NCBI GenBank assembly: GCA_973895155.1 | Contig: OZ316893.1 | Coordinates: 21,204,001-21,268,000, forward strand | From: Marsupella aquatica | Taxonomy: Eukaryota; Marchantiophyta | Length of the DNA: 64,000 nucleotides | Reading direction: 5' to 3' | In this document: positions 23,091 to 34,584 of the stretch, one piece after another | How the letters are laid out: the number at the start of each line of letters is the position of its first letter | Numbering within the stretch: position 1 is the stretch's first letter | Program-made: the position numbers and the translations under genes | Notes under the pieces: model-generated | The model's database searches: none | Told to the model about the DNA's origin: nothing | What the model saw: only the letters and a program-made list of their open reading frames with translations

Positions 23091-24675
23091 ATAACGAGAT
23101 TTTGGCAGGACCCTTATTAGTGTAGTTGATAGACACAATTAAAGATGGGTTTCCAACAAGCCAGTTGTGGGGCTTGCTCTTGTCTAATTTTCCCTAAAAA
23201 TGATTTCTCCCTAAAAATCTACCCTATGCCGATCTTGTGCCATTAAACCTTCTGTTTGGGACATTCACTGGAATGACAACCTTGGCTGGTAAGTAGGAGA
23301 CTGTTGTGGCGCCTAGGACCCAACAGCAATGCTTGAGCCTAAGTTGCGAGAATGGACACCGACCTCAGTCACAAATAAAGGGAAAGTCATGCTGATATTG
23401 TCAGGTCCCTGTCAATTCTCAGTAAAGTAAACGATAAAGTAATAAAGTGACTGATATCATGTGAAATTCCCTTCTCCGTGTACAGTTAAACAACTACACG
23501 AACAGTTACATTGATTGGGTCCATGGTACGGCTACGAAATATTGAGGAAGAGCGGTTGAAGAAAAAGATAGGAATAGAGGTTGGGATTCCTTTGGATAGT
23601 ACAATTACCCCTGTGCACAAAAAACAGCTTCTTCCATGGAGTTACGTAAACGAATTGACGGAAAGAAAAACAAATGAATGGCTCTACAGTAGCTTTAAAC
23701 ATAGAATGTAAAGCTACATTGTTTTTGGGCTCTTCTGAATCCAACGTTACGAACATTCACGACCTCATTTGCACTAAAAACATGGGTAAGTTCTCGTCGG
23801 AGGTACGGTGCTTCCTTTTCCTACTGAATGACACGGTGATCACGGAGCCCGCAAGCCCGCGAAGACTAGAACCAAGAGGAGCAATGATGGGCGAGCTCCT
23901 GCACTGGCAATCGCGCATCATTGCTCAAACGATAGGAGTCTATCTATCCGCGTATCACAGTACAATAGATTTTACCGCTGTGTTTTTTAACGTTTAGTAT
24001 GAGTGGCAGTTACCACTTACTTACAGAGTCGGCTTAATATACCCCCCTCCCCGGTGGACTTCGGCAGTCCTTGCCTGTCGCACTTAGCTCGCTCATCTGG
24101 CTTCCGGATCGGAAGAGCCGTGAAACTGCAGCTTTCGTCCTAGAACTATTTATCATCTGCTTCTCCCTCCTTCGTTCCCAGTCCCCATAGGCATGGTCCT
24201 ATTCAGACCAGAAGGAAATCTGATACAGTCGAGCTCGAAATTGTGCTCATGCCCAGCGGGTTGAATTGTGACAATTTGGACGAGCAGAAGGGTAGTCGGC
24301 TCACCAGGCGAGACTTATGGTTCTTGCTGTGGCTGATTGCTTTGATGTCAGTATGACTATGCTTACATAGTGCGGTGATCACTAGCAGATCGCCCGAAAT
24401 TGTAGTTGCCAGAAACGTAGTCCCCGAAGTCGCAGTTGGGACATTGCTACCAGAGCGGGGGCGACGGCCTGAATGTACAGGATAGATCTGCATTCGAACA
24501 ACTGTCCGCTATTGAACTCCATCAATCTTCCTCTACACTTTTGAACTTTGCTTTTCTCAGAGGGCTCTGTTCACCTTGTTTTCTTTCTACCCAACTCGAG
24601 TTCTAGGGGCAGCTTGTGGAGACTCAACAGGGTACTACCTATACCGGTCTAGCTTTGTTGACACAGTTGCCAACA
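23091..24675. other. Upstream region of the YUCCA gene
   Basis: No separate gene is recognised. Open frames of 60-107 codons on both strands lack motifs. The last 400 bases before the YUCCA start should contain its promoter and 5' leader. I see a pyrimidine-rich stretch (TCTTCCTCTACACTTTTG..TTCTCAG, about 24525-24560) but no clear TATA box or auxin-response pair, so I place no promoter. Confidence 0.45.
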
Positions 24676-26409
24676 ATGCCGCCATACTCGTCTGAGTCGT
24701 GGGGCAAGGAAGTTCATGACTTGTACCTACGAAAAGTGTCGCCTATTTGGATTGACGGAGCCATCATAGTTGGTGCTGGCCCGTCGGGCATGGCTGCTGC
24801 AGCATGTCTCCAGGCCCAGGGAGTTCCGAGTATACTGTTGGAGAAGGCCGAATGTATAGGTTCTCTGTGGAAGCACAGGACTTACGACAGGCTCCACTTA
24901 CACCTTCCAAAGCAATTCTGTGAACTTCCTCACAAGCCCTTCCCCGACTCATACCCAACATATCCCAATAGACAGCAGTTCATGGACTACTTGGAAGAGT
25001 ATGCGAAGCACTTCAGTATCGAGCCTCATTTCAACGAAAGCGTTCAACATGCCATCTATGATGAAAGATATGCCATTTGGCGCATAAGAACTGTCAGTAC
25101 AGGGAAGTCCGCACTCTTCAGCACCGAGGAGTACGCCTCTAGGTGGTTGATTGTCGCCTCAGGAGAGAATGCCGAGATTGTAATGCCTAAGCTTCCAGGT
25201 ATGAAACAGTATGGAGGAGATCTATTGCACTCTAGCGAATACAAGAATGGAGCTGAGTACGAAGGGCGAGATGTACTGGTCGTTGGATGCGGAAATTCTG
25301 GCATGGAGATTGCCTTGGATCTGGCAAATTACAACGCGAAGGCGTCTCTTGTCGTTCGAGGACCTGTAAGTACTCGCCTGACTTCTAGGGATGATGTTTC
25401 ACTCATTCCACCTGTATTCTGACCGCTAGTGTGGCTTTAGCCAGCGTTCTTCCTGCAATTATGGAAGTTAGTTTTCTTCTGCGCTTTCCCAAAATGAATT
25501 ATGTTTCTTCTTAGACCCGGCTGACTAACAGTCATTCCCTTTCACTGCAGGTCCACGTACTACCCCGGGAGATTTTGGGCCGGTCTACATTCTCTGTTGC
25601 ACTGAAATTGATGAGAACATTCCCAATCTGGTTTACGGACTGGCTTTTGGTATTCTACACCTGGTTGATTCTTGGAAATACCGCGGAGTATGGATTCATG
25701 AGGCCGAAGGAAGGGCCCATGGAACGGAAAGGCAAGTCTGGAAAGACACCCATTCTTGACGTTGGCACTCTTGGCAAAATTAAGAGTGGTCATATTAAGG
25801 TTCGTTACTTCTCAATGCCGACACGTCCATGAAGACAGGCTTGTGCACTCCTAATAAACATGTGCTTGGTGCCGTGTGAGCTATTCAATCAGGAGTAGTA
25901 CTTCGCCCTGTGGGGAGGGAAGTGATATGACGATTAGTCTTAACTTACTCGCTTTCCTAATGCAGGTAGTTGCTGGAGTTGAATGTTTGACCTCTACCGG
26001 TGTTCGCTTTGAAGATGGCCACTGTAAGGATTTCGATGCAGTAGTGCTGGCTACAGGGTACAGGAGCAATGTACCGAGATGGCTCAAGGTAATTTTCAGA
26101 TTTCTTTTGAGAGGTCGTACCGAGTCATTTGGTTGTTTGCCACCCACTGACCTTGCTGGGTACTCAATGTTGACTCATATGAAATGCCCTCTAATACAGG
26201 ATGAAGAGAATTTCTTTGCCCAAGACGGTTTTCCGAAGCCATCTTCGCAACAATCGTGGAAAGGTGAAAGAGGTCTGTATGCGGTTGGATTGGGACGTAA
26301 AGGACTTCTAGGCGCTTCGTTCGACGCCAAAAGTATTGCGCAGGATATTAGTGAGGTATACCACGCCTCGAAAGCCGCTGTAGTGGAGAAGATTCGATAT
26401 GTTGTATAG
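24676..26409 (+). CDS. YUC: YUCCA-type flavin monooxygenase (auxin synthesis)
   Basis: YUCCA enzymes use FAD, NADPH and O2 to convert indole-3-pyruvate to indole-3-acetic acid, the last step of the main auxin pathway. Exons: 24676-25365, 25551-25799, 25966-26088, 26200-26409, all phase 0 (423 aa, family size about 400-430). Donors are GTAAGT, GTTCGT and GTAATT; acceptors end GCAG, GCAG and ACAG. Motifs: FAD-binding GAGPSG (33-38), a YGGDLLHSSEY variant of the FMO signature (F replaced by Y), NADPH-binding GCGNSG (204-209), and LATGYRSN (341-348). The frame extends upstream to a GTG at 24616, but the first in-frame ATG is 24676 and fits family N-termini. All diagnostic motifs are present, so it looks functional. 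The second donor (GTTCGT) is weak and could be regulated or mis-assigned. The nearest genes lie over 20 kb away. Confidence 0.93.
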
Positions 26410-27171
26410 CTATCACCTCATACAAACTAGCGGAGCCTCCTGGTCACCTAAGTGAATCTCCCAAATTTTCATAGGAATGAGAGTACAAAGAAATCTGAAG
26501 TACAACGCTTCAGCAATTTTGATCTAAACTACAGTAGATACCGTTAGAAGTAGGAAAAAGCACATGCCTTGTACATTAACATTTTTTGGCATGAGTGCTG
26601 CCAATCACATCGAATCCATCACGAGAGAGATGCACCGACGATCTTGTTCGTTTTTTCATGGCCATGCCTGTTTAAAATATCCACGCTGGTCTAGTAAGGT
26701 GCTTTCTCATCAACGATGAGATGATTCGACAGATTGTACACAAGTTGATTTTATCAACGATGAAGTGATTTGATAGATTGTTCTGGAGCATTTGTGCATT
26801 GTGTTTTCCGTGGTTGAGAGTAATGACTCCAAAATTTGCTTCGGTAGGCGCACAGCCGCATTTTCTCATCGTTGGGTTGAGAGCGGTCGTGAGAATGAGT
26901 TGGACTACGTGTGTCCGATCGTGATGTCTTGTTGGTCAGCGTGTACGTGTGTGTGCATTAGTATTGGCGGTTGCCTTTCCCGATCAATAGAGTTTCTGAA
27001 CAGTTCTGGCAGGTACGATCGTACTCGGAGGGGCCTGCAGAGGCTTACTTCTCAATTTGTTCACGAGCGTAATGACACGAGCCCTAATTGTACACCGACT
27101 TTAGTTATTGGACATTTTAATTAGTTGGAAAATATCTAGGACTACTTAGTTTCCTCAGTATAATAGATCTC

Positions 27172-27312
27172 TGCTCGTTTTCGAAAGTAGTCTTTTCCAT
27201 TAGAAGGCTCAATGTCTGGAAAGCCAGGAATGTGATGGAAGTGCTCGTTTCCGAAAGTAGTCTTTTCCGTTAGAAGGCTCAATGTCTGGGAACTGACGAA
27301 TGTGACGGAAGT
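27172..27312 (+). repeat. Two-copy tandem duplication, 70-bp period
   Basis: TGCTCGTTTTCGAAAGTAG at 27172 and TGCTCGTTTCCGAAAGTAG at 27242 start two adjacent units. Both contain CTTTTCC.TTAGAAGGCTC and end with GAATGTGA.GGAAGTG. Divergence is about one base in ten. Non-coding. Confidence 0.85.
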
Positions 27313-29564
27313 GAGCGAAACTTGATATGAAAAGATGGTCTGCTGCTAGAAGTTGACGAATGAATCCCAGGGTAACTACGAGGCCTAGACAGTTCTGGGC
27401 TCCTTATCTCCCTCTACTCTTCCTGTAGGAAGCTATCGGGCCCCTATAGGCAACTACCAAACCCCGTCTGTTACTAGTCCATTAGTGAGTATCCTAACGG
27501 CTGTTACTTGAGTACAGGACGGGTGATATTAAGAGTAAGGTACCTCTACATCCGTTGTTTTCCCGGTGCTAGTTCGACTTCCGGTAGAGGAGATTTTCTG
27601 GTCGCTCTCATCTGAGCTTTTAATTCAATTTCTAACCTGTACCCACGGTGGATTGTGTACAATAGTCTGTAGTATCGATTGTTGGGAATGTTTACCTAGT
27701 GTGGTTGATTTGGAAGTTAGAAAATCATGTACGATAGTGCAAATTCGGCAGAAACGCATCTGTTCTAGCAGTTTCCTCCGTTGCCGGAGACTGCGAGGCA
27801 AGATGCTTTATAGAAACGAACCTTGAATCTATGAAGTAATGGCGGAAATGGATGGGACTTATGCCGTCTAGTGAAATGATGTGAATGTGGTCTGTATATT
27901 TTTACGCTGAATTGAAACTCATTGACTATATCTCACAGTTTCCGTCTCAATCATAATCGGAGTGTCGTTAGAGCTTTTACAGTCATCCAAACATGGAAAC
28001 TTCTGGTATACCTAATGTTCGTTACGACATCACATTTCATCCTGTAAGTGCTGGCAGCGATCACGAATGGACAATTCTTTCCGCGAGGTAGCTGTACACC
28101 TTGGGATCTTGTGTAACTATGTATCGACCTTGAACATCAAGGTCTGCAAATTCAGTGGGGACGTTATACAAGTAGATACAGAGAACGTCAAATAGGTAAA
28201 TACAGAGAGAAGCGAGAAGAAGATTTTGCTCCGGACAAGTAGGTCAATAGAACTCGACGGGAACAATCTGTCAATGTGGCAGGTGCACCTATTGTGATGG
28301 TGAAGCGTACGTCACTCCAGCTTCACTACGGCAACATTCTGTCATGACTGTGTCAGACGATCCCATCTATCCACTACAGTTCCCGGTAAATGACATTGGC
28401 GTAAGGTTTATTTGGAACTTTCTCTTGCCGACTACTCCCACACGGACTTCTACAATGAGTAGCAAGGTTAGTCCGAACTGTATTACGGACGTTTATCTTC
28501 GAAAATTTACCCGACACATTTACATCTTCTGTTTCATTTTATTTTGACAACGACGACCATGAAAATAAAGGTAAGGAGATGACAGCTGGCGGACGTCGAG
28601 CTTCTAGCCTTACAGCATTAGCGTGAACCTCGTATTCCTACCTTCTTACATTCGGACGTAAGAAGGATGCATAATTTTACAGTCTGGAAATTATTATTAC
28701 TGCAACATTAGTGTGCACGGATTGTGCCGTAAGGTTTTGTCACTCGCTCGTGATTATTCTTTGGCATCGTTTAATTCACTTATGGAGCATTGAATGGCAG
28801 TTAGCAAGGTAATGTAGATCGAGGCAACAAGAAAGAGACCGCCGAAGAGTAAGCAAATCAAAATTGTTGGAACGGGAAGACTAGAGGAACGGACGAAGCA
28901 AGCATACACATTCATTTCGCTAGTGTGTATGCAGATTGCTAATCTGTCGAAATCTACCTGACTTTGGGCTTGATGCGAGATTGCGAACTTGCAAAAACGA
29001 TGGAAGGCTAGATAAGAACCGAAGAAGGGAATGGTTGGTTAAAAATTTGCAAGTCTACCTTGTGTGGGCTGATGCGGGATTGCCGAGCGACCAGCGCATG
29101 TCAGATTTTGCATGCCATAGCCGAGAAGCATGATACAAGGCCGCACACGTCCCGCATGTGCAGTAAGCCTTTCTAATTTCTCGTCCTTCAGCTTAACTCT
29201 TCCAGAAAAATGCATGCCGTGCCTTACTTTAACAATCATTAAAATAAGAGTCCTGCACAAGCTTTTTTGCGTGATGTTAGATGTCATGAGTAGGCTGCGG
29301 ATCCCGCGATAAAGGCAAGTGGCATCCTAAATGATTGGTAGGTCCCAGCCCTTTATTCTCCAGCTCAGGGGCTACTGACATACTAAATACTACCAACTTC
29401 GTTTTACGGCGAGTTTGGCAAGGGCACTCGAGTTCAACCCTTGTGGCAAGGAAATGTAGAAAGTCAGCTCACTACCCCAGTACCCCGTTATAGCATTGGC
29501 CATGTTTACTTCCGTTCCCGAACAATCCTCATGAACTACGATAACTCACTACTGCACTACAATG

Positions 29565-29728
29565 GGAAAGGTTGTCAACAAATTGCAAAACCACTTCCAA
29601 TCAACGACGATATCGAATGGGATACATGACCAACTTACACAACCGGAGAAGGTTGTCAACAACTTGCAAAACCACTACCCAATACACAACGATATGGAAT
29701 GGGATACACGGCAAACTTTAAAAACTGG
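29565..29728 (+). repeat. Two-copy tandem duplication, 81-bp period
   Basis: GGTTGTCAAC at 29570 and at 29651 head two units that share TTGCAAAACCACT, CAACGA(C)GATAT and GAATGGGATACA in the same order. Differences are scattered substitutions and small indels. The region is non-coding as far as I can tell. Confidence 0.82.
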
Positions 29729-30349
29729 ATAGCGAACGATCAGCGGCGGGAAAACGAGCTCTCAGTTACAAAACTCACTAGTACAACTGTGTCTGCGTCA
29801 CGGAAGCAACTCTTTCCTTTGCAAATCTTGAATTGTACATATTCCGGTCATGACAGTGTCTACACTGTGATTCGAGGATCGATTCATTCTTCGTTCATTC
29901 TCCATCCAGCAAGAGTGTGTACTGGTTGCTCCACCTCATTCAGGTCTCCTCGTCTTTTGTCTTGTTTTGTACGCACAGAGCTCCCGAATCACCATCGCCG
30001 GACTGCGGGGCACGGAAGCCAAACAAGTACGCGACGGTACTGTACTGTAGGCCCGCATAGCGCACTTCTTGATTGCCGTGGCTCATTTCAAGCCGCTTCT
30101 GCTTCATGCACTAAATGGCCGCCACCGCGCCACTTTAGTAGTGAAACCCAAGATGTCCCTTCGCCTCCCGTCTCTCGCCTTCTATAACTGTGTCGTCCAC
30201 TTTCTCCGCTGCCATCCACTTTTGAAAATTTAAAAATGCCTGGCGCGGGGTAGGTCTCTCCTCCGACCATTGGATTGACACGATGCAGCTCTGGGACATA
30301 TCAATGGCTCCGGGTTACCGTAGTGTCATCCCGGTTCGAGTAGGAACTA

Positions 30350-30505
30350 CGCGAAACATGAATTATATATCAGGTTAGAAAATCTAGCAAGAGTGGGTAA
30401 TTATTCTCTGATTTTGTTCTTCCTACTCGAAACATGAATTATTTGTCAGTTTAGAAAATCTAGCAAGAGTGGATAATTCATTCTCTGATTTTATTTTATA
30501 ACTTT
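30350..30505 (+). repeat. Two-copy tandem duplication, 76-bp period
   Basis: CGAAACATGAATTAT begins at 30352 and 30428. Both units go on with TCAG.TTAGAAAATCTAGC, AAGAGTGG.TAATT and TTCTCTGATTTT. Divergence is low (about one in fifteen). Non-coding. Confidence 0.85.
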
Positions 30506-32944
30506 AAAATAATATATACAGTGGGAAGTCAGTGTATACACCAGGATGCCTCGAATATTACTAAAACTACATGACCAATTCTTTCCAAGTTCCACGACAA
30601 CACCCAAATACTTCGCCATTTATTCTCAAAAATTTCAATAAATATTTGCTGTTTTCGTGAGCCTGGATTTTTCTAGAGTACTCTTATCAAAAGTTTGGTT
30701 ACAAAAGTTTGATAATTTTTGCTCAGATGGATCACAATGTGTAACCATGCAACTTGGATGGTTTCCATCGTATAGGCTTTTGATAAGAGTGACCAACTGC
30801 AGTTCAGCCAACTAAATGATACAGACGCCTGGAAGAAAGTGAATGACTGGGTTCCCTCATTGTGATTCATCAGGCAAAGGCTTTGATCAGGGCAATGTTT
30901 GTTTGGGGCTAGATTACCTAGGAAATTCAGGAAAGTGAACTCAATGTGTTCAAGAGGTCTCATTCCCAAGTTTGCAAGTGAAATGGGAAACCTTCATGAA
31001 TTACGATCTGAAAAGAGACATTCCTGGAACATGATCTGAAAAGAGACATTCACCAATCTATGTCCATAAACAACCTAAGAAGGGAACATAGCCCTTGATT
31101 TGATGTTACGTAGGTTGCATAGTCTACATTCGTGGTGGATTTTCCCTCCCTCATTCCTCAACAGGACAGTAAAAAAACCATTGCAAGTGATAGAGAATTG
31201 GAAGTTTTAGTGACTTGTCATCAATTAACAACTTACAAACGTAATTTTGCATATTGCATTGAAGATTGGACGGCGAGTCGTGGGCCATGAGACATGCGAA
31301 AATGGGACACGTATTGCGTAAGTGTGTACATTTTTTGTTTCCTGGAAACACAATGTGGTCCAGTAAGTTCGACACCTCGGCCGTGGAATGAACCCTGGCG
31401 TGCCAACCAAGAGTGGAAACTGTTGAACGATGACAACGAGACCAACCACAGTAGGCGGAAATATTTTGTTGCAAGCCAATTATTTCTATCACTTTGGCAG
31501 TTGCGGCTCCCAACGTGGTTGATGAGTTCTGGTACGTACCGACACTGCAGTGTCGTTTGCAGGTCAGCACCGCCATAGTCGTCCCCACCCGCCACAGTAT
31601 TTATTTGGTGGAATGGATTTAGGAAGGAGTGCGGAGCCAGTTGGCAGTCGTCGTGGAGACCGTTGGATGGATTGTCGGCGGAGGATATCCTTAAGTTTAA
31701 CAGTTAGTAGACGATTCAGTGCTTTCATCTTGAGCCTCCGGTCATGTGAACAAACGAAGGTGAACATTTTCCCTTGCGTTTTCTCAAAAACAACGAGAGA
31801 AAAGGTGAACATTTGTTGATAATACCTGCCCCGTTCCCCAAATACAACCAGATGGATTTTGGGTGTACGGCGGAGAATTCTTCCTCGTGGTAGAGAAACA
31901 CACGAGGCATACACCTTTTTCATAACCTTATCAGGCCATGATCTCAAAGACTGATTTTGTAAAAAAGAAAATTTTATTGGTGGAAAAAGAAAAGGGCGAT
32001 GGATAGAAAGTGAGGCAATTATCAAAAGAGAAGCTACTTTTGTAAATACATTAGAACTTTTATCCCCTAAATCTTGACCCACTTTTCTTCTTTTCGTTTT
32101 GACACGACTTTGCAGGTGATAGATACTTTGCAGGACCAGAGTCATTCCAATGTTTTTCATAAACCTCTCACCAGCTGGCGATGGCTTTCTTGGAAAAGTT
32201 AGAAAGTAATATATTAAGCTTTCCACATGTTCCTTCCTCACCAATAGACTCATCCAAAAAGTTAATCCAAACAGAAAGCGAAACCAAGCCTGAGGAGAAT
32301 GGCTGCACAACTGACCGCTCCCTCAAAGGGGGGAAAACTCTTATACAAAAAACCAAAAGAAATACCACGCCTACCTAGCCGGAGAACAAAATTAGACACA
32401 AACGACAGTGTTGTTCTGTGCCATCAGACCTTCTGGTGAGACCTAATGGCACACATCCCTAACTCTCGGTGCCTAAAGAAACCCAAACCCGTAACTCCCA
32501 AGGAAGAAACTAACACTGCAAAAAGTTACAGGAAGCCAGAGACTAAGACAATGGCAAGACTTTCTGCAGACTTGAGAATGTGCTCACAAAGTAACCTACC
32601 TATCCACATAAAACAATTAAGTGGCAGAACTGTGTCAAGTTATGAGGCTAAACTCAACTGACTATGCATTTGTGGAAAGTTGCTGCACCTCACTCTTCTG
32701 TGAATTGAGTTGTCTCCCTTTCCAGATAGCTACAAAAAAAGTTGGAAGTAGGCAACAGTGCAATTGGCCTGCTCCTTGCACTGATCTAAGATCACTTAGT
32801 GAGCTACATTGCCCATAGTCTGAGTATACAATTACTGTGACACCAAAATTAGAGTGACTCACACTAATTTGTGTGAACATTTGTTCTAACCCAAATCACA
32901 CTAATTAATGTTCAGTCACACTATTTAATTTGTATTGAGAGTCG

Positions 32945-33293
32945 TGTTGGGTATTTACTCTTACGTCTAGGTTAGGTATGACGTGGTTGGTACAACAACG
33001 TGGGTTGGTACAACTACGTGATTAGGTACAACTAAGTTGCACACTATATCATAAGAGGCATGTGTGCTTGGAGAGGTAGAACCAAGGCTCATTGTTATGG
33101 AGCCACTTGAGAGATAGGGAGAGCTTACACTGTGGAGACTCGGTATAGCCGACGGGCTTAGAGTTCAGTAAAGCTCTCTTGTGTGTTCCCGTAAACGTAG
33201 CCTCAAGGAGGTGAACCACGTATCTCTTGTGTCGACTATTGTGCGTTGGATGGTTCATGGGCTTGCCGTTGCGATCGTCGTCTATGCTCAACA
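32945..33293 (+). repeat. 5' LTR of the 33-38 kb copia element
   Basis: 349 bp, starting TGTTGGGTATTTACTC and ending TCTATGCTCAACA. It contains about two and a half units of an 18-bp motif around GTGGTTGGTACAAC (33000-33045). The initiator-tRNA primer site follows two bases after its end. Confidence 0.95.
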
Positions 33294-33295
33294 AT

Positions 33296-33307
33296 TGGTA
33301 TCAGAGC
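33296..33307 (+). promoter_or_regulatory. Primer-binding site (initiator tRNA-Met)
   Basis: TGGTATCAGAGC lies two bases past the 5' LTR end. It is complementary to the 3' terminus of plant initiator methionine tRNA, the usual minus-strand primer of plant copia elements. Confidence 0.92.
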
Positions 33308-33727
33308 ATGCTTGGGAGGTGACGTGTGTTCATGACGGGATTTCATTACGGTTTTTCCAGCGTTGAGTGTCGGTGGATTTCCTGGAGTTCCGTCGCATGG
33401 AACTTGGAGTTTATGGGCTCAACGGATAGATCGGGGCAAGAGCTTTCTAACGGTGTGAAGAAATCGCTGAACGGAGCTCGTGGTGCAGAGAGATCTAAGT
33501 TTTCGTCGTTCTGGATTTTGTGAAGAAAGTTGGCAATCGACTCGGAGGGAGAAGCGTCAAGTGTTTTGACTCAACGGAGAGATTGAGGCAAGACGATTGT
33601 TTTGAGTCCGGGATTGGCTCTTTGATGCAAAGAGGAAGAGCATGTGACACCGATACCATCACCGGTGCGGCGTGTGGTGGAGGAAGCAGTACTACTACCG
33701 GAGCTCACGGTAGTGCCAAAGAAGAAG

Positions 33728-34584
33728 ATGGGGACTTTCAAGCTTGGGGGACCCAAGTATGAAGTGACAAAGTATGATGGGCGCTCTGACTACTTGCTAT
33801 GGGAGAAGCAGGTGAAGGGAGTGCTCTATGCGTCAGGGATGGGCCAACTGCTGAGCCCTCGTAAGACGATGTTGATGAGAAACAATGGGACCGCATGCAG
33901 GAGCAGGGAGTGTGGTGTGTTACACTCTATCTCATGCCTCCCATCATCAAGCAGTTGGGTGCACATAAGGATTGCATGTCCTTGTTTGCGGAATTGCAGA
34001 GCAAGTATCACAGCAAGGAGTTGTCGAACCGGCTCTACACTTCCTACAAACTCATGAGTTTCAGGATGAAGGAATCCGGTACAAAGTTGCAAGACCATGT
34101 GGATGCTTTCAACGACATGGTCGTTGACTTGGAAAACCTTGGGGAGACTTTGAATGATGAGACGAAGGCTCTGCAGCTTCTTAGTTCATTGCCTCCATCT
34201 TACCAGTCCCTATCACGAGTGTTGTTGCATCGTGATAGGGATACCATTTCATACAATGACGTGGTAAGTTCTCTGCTTAGTGATGATCTTCAGCAGAAGA
34301 TGCACATCACATCACAGCCTTTATCATCTGGTGCTGCCCTCAATGTTAACCGTGGGAGGGGTATGCAGCGACCAACTGGGGACCGTAGAACCCAGTTTAG
34401 ATCTAAATCCAGATCTAAGTCCAAGGGTAAATCCCCTCAGAGGAGGCAGGTGACATGTTGGAAGTGCAACCAAGTTGGACACTTCAAGCGAGACTGTAAG
34501 GGAAAGGCAGCGGAAACTTCATCGGCAAATGTGGCTAGGGCTGATGGAGAAGCTGATTTACTCAATGATGAGTATGTTTTATGA
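33728..34584 (+). pseudogene. Copia gag with one frameshift
   Basis: The ATG at 33728 opens MGTFKLGGPKYEVTKYDG, a copia Gag start. Near 33871 the frame jumps (apparent loss of one base), after which the rest reads on: WDRMQEQGVW, a UBN2-like core (YHSKELSNRLYTSYKLMSF, LLSSLPPSYQSL), a basic RSKSRSKSKGKS stretch, and zinc knuckle CWKCNQVGHFKRDC (about 34459-34500). A TGA at 34582 ends it before protease, where copia elements normally read through into pol. Gag forms the particle that packages element RNA. Confidence 0.9.

Larger units (their letters stand above)
26410..32930. other. 6.5-kb gene desert with short tandem duplications
   Basis: I recognise no gene. Three two-copy tandem duplications are listed separately (27172, 29570, 30352). 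A further weak repeat of TCAACGATGAxxTGATT lies at about 26708-26790 just behind the YUCCA gene. The longest frame, minus 31564-32310 (248 codons, opening at TTG and without ATG for its first 19 codons), is rich in K, R and L, has no known domain and may be chance. Base composition is closer to the gene-rich right part than to the left arm. A lowly conserved gene or long non-coding RNA cannot be excluded. Confidence 0.4.

Noticed and set aside
31564-32310. 248-codon open frame on the minus strand
   Set aside because: It begins at TTG, lacks ATG early, is basic with no recognisable domain, and has no splice partners; kept only as a mention in the intergenic entry.
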